NCBI RefSeq assembly: GCF_017744835.1
Contig: NZ_JAGIAM010000001.1
Location: forward strand, 496,001-560,000
From: Sphingomonas sp.
GTDB taxonomy: Bacteria > Pseudomonadota > Alphaproteobacteria > Sphingomonadales > Sphingomonadaceae
Reading direction: 5' to 3'
DNA: 64,000 nt
Shown here: one piece after another, positions 26,421-35,180 of the stretch
Layout: each line of letters starts with the position of its first letter
Numbering within the stretch: the first letter of the stretch is position 1
Made by a program: the position numbers and the translations under genes
Notes under the pieces: model-generated
The model's database searches: none
Told to the model about the DNA's origin: nothing
What the model saw: only the letters and a program-made list of their open reading frames with translations

Positions 26421-26611
26421 GCCAGCAGGTCGCCCGGCTGGCAGTCGAGGAACTGGCAGATCTTGTCCAGCGTCTCAAAGCGGATGCCCTTCACGCGACC
26501 GGACTTGAGCAGGCTCAGGTTGGTTTCCGTAATGCCGACATGGGCCGCAAGGTCCTTCGATTTGGCCTTTCGCAGCGCCAGCACGACATCGAGGCGGACG
26601 ACGACGGCCAT
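26384..26611 (-). CDS. YozG-type small XRE helix-turn-helix regulator
   Basis: A 75-aa stand-alone Cro/CI-type DNA-binding protein. RLDVVLALRKAKSKDLAAHV, GITETNLSLLKSGRVKGIRF and LDKICQFLDCQPGDLL give the complete five-helix fold. It lies 5 nt after the DUF2975 membrane gene on the same strand. This pairing of a tiny HTH protein with a DUF2975 membrane protein is common in bacteria and suggests that the membrane protein controls or anchors the regulator, though the signal is unknown. Confidence 0.88.
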   Translation of the reverse strand: MAVVVRLDVVLALRKAKSKDLAAHVGITETNLSLLKSGRVKGIRFETLDKICQFLDCQPGDLLAYEPDVDSTSSR

Positions 26612-26616
26612 CGCGG

Positions 26617-27126
26617 TCAGACGATCTGGCGCGCGTCGTCGGCGATGGCCTGGGCATCGCCGAGCAGCTGGGCGACGAAGAACAGCAGACATGTAACAAA
26701 CAGCAGCAGCACCTCGCCGCCGTCGAGCCCGAGCTCGACCCGGCCGCCCCCGGCGACCGCCGCGGCCGCCAGCTGGATCAGCGGCGGGCCGGCGACCGAC
26801 GCGAGCACGGCCAGGAACAGGTAACAGGCAAAGCCGCGCAGCGGCGCGGCGGGAAACGCCTGGCCGGTCTCGACCGACCGCAGCATCGCCGCAAGCCGCA
26901 GCAGGGCCATCGCCAGCAGGGCCCCGGTCACGGCGAGCAAGCCGGCGCCCTGCGCGCTCGTAAGGCTGTCGTCCATCCCGACCACGATCGGACCCAGCGC
27001 CGGCTTGCCGAAGGCGAGCGTCACCGCCGCGAACCCGCAGGCGAGGACAGCCAGCCCGATGGCGGCAAAGGTCAACCACCGCAGCTGGCGGGCCGCGCGG
27101 CGTGTTCGTCGGCATAGTTCTACCAT
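26617..27126 (-). CDS. DUF2975 membrane protein
   Basis: Inner-membrane protein of 169 aa with four hydrophobic segments (for example LTFAAIGLAVLACGFAAVTL, and GEVLLLFVTCLLFFVAQLL near the C-terminus), the layout of DUF2975. GQAFPAAPLRGFACYLFLAV matches the family pattern of a loop before the third helix. The gene is immediately upstream of the YozG-type regulator and very probably co-transcribed. It is divergent from the aspartic-protease gene. Function is unknown beyond the partnership. Confidence 0.82.
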   Translation of the reverse strand: MVELCRRTRRAARQLRWLTFAAIGLAVLACGFAAVTLAFGKPALGPIVVGMDDSLTSAQGAGLLAVTGALLAMALLRLAAMLRSVETGQAFPAAPLRGFACYLFLAVLASVAGPPLIQLAAAAVAGGGRVELGLDGGEVLLLFVTCLLFFVAQLLGDAQAIADDARQIV

Positions 27127-27227
27127 CGTTTGACAGCCATTTATTTTCGTTTCACGATAAGTTCTCTTCGCCTGTCGAGGTTATCGCAGCAACGCGACCG
27201 AGGCAAGGACCGGACCCGGAGAATGCT

Positions 27228-28568
27228 ATGACGCGCCTCGACGCCACCTCTATCGCGCTGATCACGACGCTTCTGGCGTGTGCGCCCGCCCCGACGCTTG
27301 CGCAGACTCCCTCTTCTGCTCCGACACGAGCGGGAATCTCGCTCGAATCCTTGCTCGAGGCCGCCGATCGTGGCGAGACCGCGCCGCTCGTGCGCGCGCT
27401 TGAGGTAGAGACGGATCCCGATGTCCGCGCCCTGTTCAGGGCACGGCTTGCCGCGGCGCGGTTCGATCCCGCAATCGCGCAGGATCCGGCGCTCGTCCGC
27501 CTCGCCGAGGGCGGCGATCCGGCGCTGCGCCGCGCGGCGCTCGCGGTTCTCACCGACGTGAGCTTCGCCAATAGCTGCTATGCCCAAGCCGCCCGGTTCG
27601 GCGAGACGCTGGCGGCGCAGCTTGCCGCCGCCGGCAGGCGTGAGGACGCCGAAGGCGCGGAGCGGACATGGCGGCTCGCGGCCCTGCTCGCCCGATACCC
27701 GGGCCAAGCCGTCCTCGGCACCAAGACGCCGACGACGATTGCGGCGCGCACGGACCAAGTCGGGCTGCAGCGGATCGACATCGCCGTAAACGGCGAAATC
27801 CAGGAGGCGGTGTTCGACACCGGCGCCAACCTGTCGGTGCTCTCCGCCGCTACCGCACGCCGCCTGGGCGTGGCGGTGCTCGACGCCACGACGCCCGTCA
27901 GCAACAGCGTTGCCGGCAGCGTGCCGGTGCGGGTCGGCGTCGCTCGGCGCGTCGAAATCGCCGGCACCGTGCTCACCGACGTGCCGTTCCTCGTCATCGA
28001 CGATGCCGCGCTGACCTTCCCGGTGCGTGGCGGCTACGACATCCGTGCGATCGTCGGCCTGCCGTTGATGCGCGCGCTCGGGCGCGTGCGCATGGAGACC
28101 GGCGCGGGCCGCTTCACGGTGCTGCCGCCGGCCGGCCCCGCCGGACCACCCAACCTCCATGCGAGCGGCAGCGACCTGTTCGTCGATACGACCATCGCCG
28201 GCGAGGCCATGCCTCTCCATCTCGACACCGGCGCCAACCGAACCTTGCTCGGCGCGCTTTATGCGCAGGCCCACCCCGAGACGGTTGCGGCGCTGCCCGC
28301 CGGCAGCGCGGCGAGCGCGAGCGCCGGCGGCACGCTTATCGCGCGCATAGCGACCTGGGCCGGCGCTCCGCTCACCGTGGCGGGGCGCCGAGTGCCCCTC
28401 GCAGAGCTTCCGCTGACGCTGCCGGGCGGAAGCGAAGCCGAGCGCTTTTATGGCGCGCTCGGCTCAAACGCGCTCGGTACTTTTGCGAGCTACACCATCG
28501 ACTTTGCCGCGATGCGCCTGGAGCTTGGCGAGCCGGCGGCCGACCTCCCGGCGCTTACACGAGACTGA
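27228..28568 (+). CDS. Exported protein with two retropepsin-like aspartic protease domains
   Basis: A 446-aa protein with a signal sequence; LLACAP could be a lipobox, otherwise cleavage is after TLAQ. A helical N-terminal region (about residues 30-175) is followed by two pepsin-like folds, each with an active-site motif: VFDTGANLSVLS near residue 200 and HLDTGANRTLLG near residue 335. Retropepsins work as dimers with one Asp per subunit, so the tandem arrangement could form a single intramolecular active site. ATG 27228 has GGAGA 7 nt upstream. Bacterial retroviral-type proteases with this layout occur in Sphingomonadales; substrates are unknown. Confidence 0.82.
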   Translation: MTRLDATSIALITTLLACAPAPTLAQTPSSAPTRAGISLESLLEAADRGETAPLVRALEVETDPDVRALFRARLAAARFDPAIAQDPALVRLAEGGDPALRRAALAVLTDVSFANSCYAQAARFGETLAAQLAAAGRREDAEGAERTWRLAALLARYPGQAVLGTKTPTTIAARTDQVGLQRIDIAVNGEIQEAVFDTGANLSVLSAATARRLGVAVLDATTPVSNSVAGSVPVRVGVARRVEIAGTVLTDVPFLVIDDAALTFPVRGGYDIRAIVGLPLMRALGRVRMETGAGRFTVLPPAGPAGPPNLHASGSDLFVDTTIAGEAMPLHLDTGANRTLLGALYAQAHPETVAALPAGSAASASAGGTLIARIATWAGAPLTVAGRRVPLAELPLTLPGGSEAERFYGALGSNALGTFASYTIDFAAMRLELGEPAADLPALTRD

Positions 28569-29536
28569 TCCGCGGCTATAGCGCCTGGTTGTGTTAGGCG
28601 CGCGGTTTCCCGGCTGCCCTGTCGACGGCGTCCGCCTCGACCCCGACGAAATCACCCCAACGGGAGAGCTTCACCGGTCGGCGCCCGAAGGTCGCAAGTA
28701 GAGGAGGTCGACGCGGCCGCCGTCCGCCACGTGACCATGGCTTCCGAAAGCCAGCGAAGGGGTGGCAGGCGCTCGCCAAGGACCTCGAAACCCATGTCCG
28801 GACCGGGCACCCGCTCAAGGCGTCCCAGTTCGGCGGCGCCACGCCCTGTTCGATGCGGAGGTCAACGAACTCGCCTCCGTCGCCGACCTGTTGAACCGCT
28901 TCTTTGTCGGCGTCGAGGCTTTCTGGGGTGCGGTCGAGGCGCGGCGGCTGGCCTGTTGCATGGCGGGCTGGGACAATGCCGTGGTCGTTCTGTCTCCGCG
29001 CCAATGGCCGAGGTGATCATCCATGAAGGCTACGTCGACCGCAAGGAAGGCGCCCGGCTCGCCAAGGCCGAGGCGCGCGGCGAACTCGAGGCAGCGAAGC
29101 GCGACGAGCTGGCCTCGACGTTGCAGGCCTGTGCGGACCTGCGCCGCCACACCGCCATGCTCCCCGACTCACTGGGCATTCCGGCCTCGCGCTGCTGGGC
29201 TTGAAGCTCACGTATGCCGTCATCGCGATAGGCGTCCGACATGGCGGACTGGTGGCAGGCCGACAAGGCATTGTTCGCGAGCGTGCGCGACCGCGAGGTC
29301 CTGGGGCGGATCGCGCCGAACCGGCGGGCGAGAAGGTCGCGAGCGCCAACGCCGGCAAGAAGGCCAAGACCCTCACGGCTATCGTCTTTGCTTGCCGTGC
29401 GGCGAAAACGGGCCCGAGAAGCGCGAGTGATGTGTGCCGCGCTCGGATGGACTTCCCGCTCAATGCCTATACCGCGCGTGGCGCGCGGGCGACAGTGACG
29501 AGCCCGACCCCGGCACGCCCGTCGCACCGCTGCCAG
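28569..29536. other. Gene-poor stretch with decayed reading frames
   Basis: Between the aspartic-protease gene and the DoxX-like gene no intact gene can be supported. Plus-strand protein-like fragments move between frames: GWQALAKDLETHVRTGHPLK in one frame, LFDAEVNELASVADLLNRFF in a second, then MAEVIIHEGYVDRKEGARLA in a third. The pieces read as one ancestral coding region with several frameshifts. The first part is not recognised; the last part resembles ParB (see the pseudogene at 29241). Confidence 0.55.
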
Positions 29537-29545
29537 TCAGCCTGA
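29241..29545 (+). pseudogene. Remnant of a plasmid-type ParB-like C-terminal domain
   Basis: ADWWQADKALFASVRDREVL in one frame, continued after a frame change near 29320-29335 by GEKVASANAGKKAKTL and then MDFPLNAYTARGA, follows the order seen in the C-terminal part of large ParB/RepB/Spo0J-like proteins of alphaproteobacterial plasmids and integrative elements (a W-Q start, a DREV helix, a lysine-rich helix, then a W/M-x-FPF-x-AYTxRG ending). The frame breaks and the lack of an N-terminal half mark it as decayed. The assignment is by remembered family pattern, without a search. Confidence 0.45.
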
Positions 29546-30394
29546 CGCGGCGGCTTTGCCTTGGCCCGCCCCCTCGGCAGACGACGGCGCAGCATGTCCG
29601 CGCGCTGAAGACGATGCCGGCGCGGAACGGGTGGCCCTCGCAAACGCGACCAAATAGTCGCCGACCGACCATACGCCCCCAAGCACCGCGAGCGTGATCG
29701 CGTTACCCGCCCAGCGAAGCCACTGCTCGGGATGCAGCAGGCACCCGGGCAACCATATGATCGCGGCAAAGGCGAGATACATTGGCCCGGCCACACGCGT
29801 GGCTGCAACGGCGCCCCGGCCCGAGAGCAACGCAATGCCCACCGCTACGTGGACGACTCCCGTCGACAATGCCCAGAACGCGGCATCGCCCGGCATCCAC
29901 GCCGGTATCATCTGCACCGTCGATGCCAGGAACAAGAAGTGCGACAAGCCGAAGACCACGCAGCACAAGCCCAACGCGCAGCGCGCAGCGATCGGCCACG
30001 TCGCTCGCTGCGCGGCGAGCCTCGGCGAAAGGCGCGCCCTCACCGCCGCAGCGCCGAGGGCGATCGCCGACCATTCGGCGATGCCGAGCCATGGCCAGGG
30101 CCGCATCATGGTATGGAAAACGGGAAACGGCAGGCAAAGACCGACCAGGACCAGCGTTGCCGGCCGCGCCGTCTTGGGATGGAGGAGCCCGGCACCGGAA
30201 GCCATGCACAGGCCGGCCCAGGTGAAAGCCAGGACGGCCCTGTAAGGAATATAGTCTGGAACGGGCTGCCAATAGAGCGTGAAATCCCCCTGCAGCCAGG
30301 CCGCCGCTCCAAACCCGAGCGCAGCAAGACCCAGTATCCAGCGCCCCAGGTCCTCGCTCGAAAGCCAATTCATCGCCGGTCGATCATCAGGCAT
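29537..30394 (-). CDS. DoxX-like multi-pass membrane protein (paralogue 2)
   Basis: Integral membrane protein of 285 aa with about eight helices, homologous over its length to the product at 8049-8852: LQGDFTLYWQPVPDYIPYRA/LQRDFAVFWQPVPESLPFRQ, VVFGLSHFLFLASTVQMIPA, and WLPGCLLHPEQWLRWAGNAI. ATG 30394 has AGGAG 5 nt upstream. Unlike paralogue 1 it has no overlapping AraC gene; its C-terminus is longer and Ala/Ser-rich. Function unknown. The pair indicates duplication within, or repeated acquisition by, this region. Confidence 0.78.
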   Translation of the reverse strand: MPDDRPAMNWLSSEDLGRWILGLAALGFGAAAWLQGDFTLYWQPVPDYIPYRAVLAFTWAGLCMASGAGLLHPKTARPATLVLVGLCLPFPVFHTMMRPWPWLGIAEWSAIALGAAAVRARLSPRLAAQRATWPIAARCALGLCCVVFGLSHFLFLASTVQMIPAWMPGDAAFWALSTGVVHVAVGIALLSGRGAVAATRVAGPMYLAFAAIIWLPGCLLHPEQWLRWAGNAITLAVLGGVWSVGDYLVAFARATRSAPASSSARGHAAPSSAEGAGQGKAAASG

Positions 30395-30831
30395 GGTATC
30401 TCCTCCTCGCCCGTGTCGTACGAAGCTGGGAGGCGCGACGCATCAATGATTGGCAGGAGCCGCGCATTTGCGCGGATTTCATGAAACCCGCCAACCGGCG
30501 AGACCGCGGTTCCATGATCCAGCCACCGGCGCGCGGGAGAAAGACGTGGTGATGGATTGCCCACCGGCTTTCCGCCCGCGTTGTCACCTGGATCCGGGCC
30601 TGTGCGTGATTCGCAAGCGTTGGAACCAGCGAGCACCGCCCGGTATCGCCGCGCCTCGGTGCTTCGATGCGGCGCGAGCGGCACGGTCGAATGCGAGCAC
30701 AGATCTTTGGCCTACACGCTGAATGGCAAACGGCTGTTCCCACCGGCCGCGCGGGCACGTGATCGGTGATCCGCAAGTTCCTCCCGGCAGGTCCTGCCCA
30801 AGATCGGCTCTTAGACAGTAATCATGGATCT
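30395..30831. other. Intergenic stretch without a supported gene
   Basis: The 437 bp between the DoxX-like start and the end of the second lipoprotein gene hold only short overlapping frames in several phases, none with a credible start or recognisable motif. The part next to 30394 must contain the promoter of the DoxX-like gene. I see no repeat, tRNA or strong hairpin in it. Confidence 0.5.
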
Positions 30832-31602
30832 CTATTGAGGAGCGAACTCGATCGAGCCTTCGAGGATATAGATGTCCGTCACGCCGAAGAACGCGGAATC
30901 GGTGCCGATATAAAGCCAGAGCCTGCCCTCGGCGTCGGTCTGAACCGGAACGCCGGACGCGCTTCCCAGCGTCTTGATTTCATAGGACCGCGGTCCTGCA
31001 CAGTCGATTTGGGTGCCTGCGATATTCCCGAGGACAACCGACTCCGCCCCGGAACTCGCGTGATTGCCCTTGTCAAAGTCGGATATCACGCGCCTATCCC
31101 GGACCCGCATGATCGGCTGACCGGTTGTCGCGCCTGCCTTTAGCGTGACGCTCTCGCCGGGCGCACCTTCCAGGCTGCCGCACCCGATCGGCGCGTTGGT
31201 CGCGACCCTAATCGTGAAATAGGCGCGATACCAAGTGCTCCGCTTGAACCCGTCCAAGCGCCGAAAGATGTACATAAACACCTCTCCCGAGCGATTGTCG
31301 CTCCTAAGCCTCACGCCTTTCAGATACTCAAGGGGCGCAGGCAATCGCTCGTGCGACCCGGCGAAGCCGATCGCCTCCTCCTGACCGATCGAATATTCGC
31401 CATAGCCCCAGGACCACTCGCGGATTACCTGGAAACTGAACACATAGGGACGGGGCGCGGGCGTCGAGGGTTGCGGCCAAGGTGTGGACGTGGGCGTCGG
31501 CGCCACCTCAGTCGGACGAGGGGCTGGGGTGGGCGACGGAGAACGACTCCCGCCTCCGTCGCACCCGCTGGCCAGACCTACGATTGCAATGGCCAGCCAC
31601 AT
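30832..31602 (-). CDS. Lipoprotein with Pro/Thr linker, unknown family (paralogue 2)
   Basis: A 256-aa homologue of the lipoprotein at 21553-22332. The signal is short (WLAIAIVGLASGC, Cys near residue 14 as the lipidation site), followed by a Pro/Thr/Ser linker with irregular repeats and a globular domain with the shared blocks QEEAIGFAGSHERLPAPLE, VFMYIFRRLDG, VATNAPIGC, SDFDKGNHASSGAESVVLGN and GRLWLYIGTDS. Both domain cysteines are kept. ATG 31602 gives a signal on the short side; no upstream in-frame ATG is available. Function unknown; location is predicted to be the outer membrane or periplasmic face. Confidence 0.7.
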   Translation of the reverse strand: MWLAIAIVGLASGCDGGGSRSPSPTPAPRPTEVAPTPTSTPWPQPSTPAPRPYVFSFQVIREWSWGYGEYSIGQEEAIGFAGSHERLPAPLEYLKGVRLRSDNRSGEVFMYIFRRLDGFKRSTWYRAYFTIRVATNAPIGCGSLEGAPGESVTLKAGATTGQPIMRVRDRRVISDFDKGNHASSGAESVVLGNIAGTQIDCAGPRSYEIKTLGSASGVPVQTDAEGRLWLYIGTDSAFFGVTDIYILEGSIEFAPQ

Positions 31603-32532
31603 GGCGTGGGCCGGCGTCGACCTGATCGTACGAATGGCTTTTCTCCATCAATGCCGAAAAGGACCGTTGCCTTCTCAGCTCGGCAGACGGCGAGCGCCGG
31701 CCCCGTCCTACGATGTCAGACGGTTGGAATGCGCTCAGGATACGCGCGCAGTTCGCGTGTGGCCGCAGCGATAAGACCGAGGCGATGCCCGCGCGGCGGC
31801 TAGGTGCGACGCGACTGTTTCGAGGCGCGGTGGGCTCAAAAGCGCTGATCGGCGCCCACAGCCGCCTGATGCCTGCTGTGCACGCGACGATAGTTCGAAT
31901 GACGAATTCGGCCGTGGCTAAACGCCCCGTGAACGGAGCCGCAGCCGCGCCGTATGGCGCGCCGTCCTCACTATGCGCGCGGAGCTCGCCATTGTCGGCG
32001 CCCCCCATCTAGCTCACGATGGCGCCCTCGAAAGGCCTTTCGCCAGAGGTATCTTGCACAGTGCCCCGCCCGGCCTGCAAGGTGCCGGAAGCGGAGCGGC
32101 AGCGAAGCGGATGCGCATGTCCTAACATTCCTTGAGACGAGTATCGCCCTGAGCGACTTACTAGGGAGGGTGCGACGCCGATTTCGCGCGTTTCGCCCAC
32201 AGTTTGAGCCGCCATTCCGCAATTGCGAGTCCTGCTCCGCCCCCCTCCGGCGCCGGCAAGGCACCGGAGAGCTAGTTCGGAACTGCCCACGGCATTCGCC
32301 CTCTAATTTGTCGCAATGCCGCTCCGTCGCTCCACGGATTTCGCACTCGGCGGTGGCCGGTCGGGATTGTGCGGGGCCAGTGCGGGTTGGCGGCGCATGC
32401 GGTCAGTCAATTGCGCAAAATCGACGCAGAGCATGCGCTACGCTATCGCCTTACTACCATTTGCCCCCGCCGGCTGGCGGCCATATCGGCAGCGATGCGC
32501 TGGCCAGCTATCATCCTCGTGGAAGGATTGCC
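31603..32532. other. 930-bp stretch without a supported gene
   Basis: Between the second lipoprotein and the AraC gene the frames are open in places but show no family pattern, no good start sites and shifting phase. Base composition is more mixed than in the coding neighbours. It may hold degraded genes and the promoters of the two flanking divergent genes. No repeat or RNA gene could be recognised. Confidence 0.5.
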
Positions 32533-33543
32533 TTGCCCTTGGCCCCTCCAGCTTCGCTCCGGCCGACCACGATCGTGCGGCGTGGCAGCGCCACCGAACT
32601 CGCCCTGCCGACGGCCGCTTCCCTGTCCGGCGGCGCTCTCCAGGTCTCGCGCATAGAAATCACGCAAGCGATCGAATATTCGCAGCACTCCGAGCGGCAC
32701 CTGCTTCATGTGACGCTGGACGGCGGCACCGGGCGCTCGGCCTGCCGGGTGGGCTCGGCTGGGTGGACCGGCGCGCCGGATCGGCGCGGGTCGATCTCCT
32801 TCACGCCGAACGGCGTCGAACGCGAATGCCGTGCCGGCACGGGGCTGATCCTGGGTGCGCAATTCGAGCTGGACGAAGGCTTCGTCGAGGATGCGTGCGA
32901 GCAAGCCCTGCACGCGAGATGGCGGCACGGCTTCAATGTTGCGGACCCCAAGATCTTCGCCATCGCCGAGGCCATCGCCAAGAACGTCACGCAAGGTACC
33001 GCGACGCACCTCGCCCTCGACATGCTGCAGCTCGCGCTCGCCCGCCAGGTTGCGGGTAGCTTTGCGGGAGCCGAGCGGCGCCGCGACGACGGCTGGCTAC
33101 ACCCCCGGGCGCTTGCACGCGTGATCGAACAGCTCGACGCCGAACCGGCGCAACGCGTCACGCTCAACGTGCTGGCGCGCACGGCCGGGCTAGGCGTCAG
33201 CGCCTTCGTGCGTGCCTTTCGCGGGACGACGGGGGAGACCCCCGCAGCATTCGCGCTCCGCCTGCGCCTCGGCCGCGCCGAAGAGCTCGTCCGCCGAACC
33301 GATCTCGGGCTACGCGAAATCGCGGAGCGCACCGGATTTGCGTCCGCGGCCCATTTCGTGCGGACCTACCGCGCGCACCGCGGAGTGACGCCGGGCCAGT
33401 TGCGACTTGGCGGCGCCGGGCCGTCGCGAGCCGGGAATAACCGGTTAATCGTGGGAGATGAGTTTGGCGATGATGAGCGCCTGGTGGACACCAGCCTGTC
33501 GGGAAGAGGTGATTTGCGGGACGGCACGGCCGAACTACCATAA
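32533..33543 (+). CDS. AraC family transcriptional regulator
   Basis: A 336-aa regulator whose C-terminal third is an AraC/XylS double helix-turn-helix: VLARTAGLGVSAFVRAFRGT, then EIAERTGFASAAHFVRTYRA with the closing RGVTPGQLR. The N-terminal part (cupin-like, EYSQHSERHLLHVTLDG) is the sensor. No ATG precedes the domain in frame; TTG 32533 with GGAAGG about 7 nt upstream is the best start. About 45 residues beyond the usual end are low in similarity. No obvious target lies next to it. It is the last regulator before the integrase. Confidence 0.85.
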   Translation: MPLAPPASLRPTTIVRRGSATELALPTAASLSGGALQVSRIEITQAIEYSQHSERHLLHVTLDGGTGRSACRVGSAGWTGAPDRRGSISFTPNGVERECRAGTGLILGAQFELDEGFVEDACEQALHARWRHGFNVADPKIFAIAEAIAKNVTQGTATHLALDMLQLALARQVAGSFAGAERRRDDGWLHPRALARVIEQLDAEPAQRVTLNVLARTAGLGVSAFVRAFRGTTGETPAAFALRLRLGRAEELVRRTDLGLREIAERTGFASAAHFVRTYRAHRGVTPGQLRLGGAGPSRAGNNRLIVGDEFGDDERLVDTSLSGRGDLRDGTAELP

Positions 33544-33881
33544 TATGGCGCGAAATGCTTGATCGCCCCCGATCGCTCGCTTCTAGCATGGGTCCATTGG
33601 GATAGCTTTCACACACTTATTTTTGGAAAATCGGAAGCGTTCCAAGGCCTGAACATCGCTGCGCTGTTCGAAGGATTTTGGTTTCCTACGAAACAGATGC
33701 GTACTGGCTTACACTGCACTGCATCCTGCTGGTGGAATAGCTTGCAAACCAAAGGCACATTTTCGCTTCCCAGCCGGCTGGATAAAAGGTGCCTGTCGGC
33801 TAACCACCTAATCGAAGCCTTCCCATGCAGCCCGAACTAACTCACGCGCCTAGGCCAGCGGAACGTTCCAAGCGACCTCCC
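33544..33881 (+). other. AT-richer pocket with one doubtful small frame
   Basis: This 338-bp stretch is visibly less GC-rich than everything around it. It contains an open frame at 33559-33840 (93 codons, starting TTG) with several Cys, Trp and Phe residues but no recognisable domain and no ribosome site. I regard it as a possible remnant near the end of the integrated element and not as a supported gene. Confidence 0.4.
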
Positions 33882-35042
33882 TCATAGAGCAAGACCCGCC
33901 AGCGCCTCCGCAGCCGCAAGCCGGCTGAGGTGGCCGTAGTGCCGCTCGATCATCTCCGCGCTGGTATCGCTGATCTGCGCCACCGTGAGCAACGGCAGTC
34001 CACCGTTCACAAGGTCGGTGATTGTACTATGACGGAGTGTGTAGGCGGTCGTCCCCGCCGGCAGCTTGGCAGCGACGACGGCCTCCGCGATCGGCGTCTT
34101 CCATGTTTCCTTGTCCCACGGCTTGCCGTTGGCGCGCGCCAGCAATGGGGTATGGGTCAGCTTGCCCTTTACCTGCGCTGCGAAGAATTTGGCGGCACCC
34201 GCCGGTATAAGAATGCGCCGAGGCTTGCCGCTCTTGTCCTTGCCGATGGTCAGTTCCGATGTCCTCTTGTCGAAATCGCCGGCTTTCAAGCCGGCTACCG
34301 CCCCCGGCCGCAGCGGAAGCAAGCAAAGCGCCCGCACGAAGGGTGCGGCTTCAGCGTCGACCTTCTCCAGAAGCGCGCGCCGCTGGTCGCGGTCCAGGTA
34401 GAGCGTCCGTTGCCGGTCGGCGTTTCGGATGGACTTCAATGCCTCTTGCCACGCAGCTTCAGTATCCGGCGCGCCTGGTGCGAGCACCGTGTTCAATGCT
34501 GCCCGAACCATCGCCATGTCCCGATTGATCGAAGAGGGTGCACGGTCGCGGGTAACCTGCGGGCCTTTCTTGCGCCGCGTCACTAGTGCCGGCTTATCTT
34601 CCAGTCGCTTGCGCCACGCTTGCAAATGATGCCGTCGAAGCTTGGCCAGCTTCACCTTGGCGATCGGATCGGAATAGACGTGACGCTTAAAGCGACCAAC
34701 CGCATCCGAATGCGTCTCCGCATATCGGCGGCACGCTTCCTCTACGGTCTTAGGCATTTCCTCGACCTGCCCGCCGGACTCCACCAAGGCGGCGAAGGCT
34801 TCCGCCTCTCTCTTCGCGTCGGCAAATCGATCGCGGCCGGGAAGCTTGCCGAAGTCGCCTAGCGCCTTGAGGTGATAACGGCGTTGATCCTCGTCATAGG
34901 CTCGAGCGACCCAGGTCCCCGCCCCCTCTCGTGCCGACGGTCGATAGCCCAGGAAGCATCCGGGCCGAATGCGCTGCCAGTACGGCTCGCGCCGGCTGCG
35001 GAGCGCTTCGCGCTCCTTCACTTTGCTCAGGTCCAGCGCCAT
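33882..35042 (-). CDS. int: Tyrosine recombinase (site-specific integrase)
   Basis: Phage-type integrase of 386 aa. The N-terminal DUF4102-like arm-binding part is short. A SAM-like core-binding domain follows (about residues 95-190), then the catalytic domain with LCLLPLRPGAVAGLKAGDFD (first Arg), a beta-strand Lys region near DKSGKPRRILIP, AYTLRHSTITDLVNGG (Arg of box II; the usual preceding His is Tyr here) and MIERHYGHLS with the nucleophile Tyr. ATG 35042 has GGAGG upstream. It ends 139 bp from a tRNA-Arg 3' fragment, the classic layout for an element integrated into a tRNA gene. Confidence 0.93.
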   Translation of the reverse strand: MALDLSKVKEREALRSRREPYWQRIRPGCFLGYRPSAREGAGTWVARAYDEDQRRYHLKALGDFGKLPGRDRFADAKREAEAFAALVESGGQVEEMPKTVEEACRRYAETHSDAVGRFKRHVYSDPIAKVKLAKLRRHHLQAWRKRLEDKPALVTRRKKGPQVTRDRAPSSINRDMAMVRAALNTVLAPGAPDTEAAWQEALKSIRNADRQRTLYLDRDQRRALLEKVDAEAAPFVRALCLLPLRPGAVAGLKAGDFDKRTSELTIGKDKSGKPRRILIPAGAAKFFAAQVKGKLTHTPLLARANGKPWDKETWKTPIAEAVVAAKLPAGTTAYTLRHSTITDLVNGGLPLLTVAQISDTSAEMIERHYGHLSRLAAAEALAGLAL

Positions 35043-35058
35043 GCCGGCCTCCCGTCCG

Positions 35059-35084
35059 TTCCGTACGGAAAATGTACGGAAAAC
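35059..35084. promoter_or_regulatory. Palindrome and tandem 11-mers before the integrase
   Basis: TTCCGTACGGAA at 35059-35070 is a perfect 12-bp palindrome. It overlaps two tandem copies of GTACGGAAAA(T/C) at 35063-35073 and 35074-35084. Located 17-42 bp upstream of the integrase start and near the attachment site, these could be arm-type sites for the integrase or an operator of its expression. Confidence 0.5.
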
Positions 35085-35180
35085 ATAGTGGGAAATGGTT
35101 AGATCATCGGAGAGTGAAAATCAATACTTATCAATGAGTTGGAAATTTCGAGAAATCTCAAAAATACCCATTTCTGTGCA

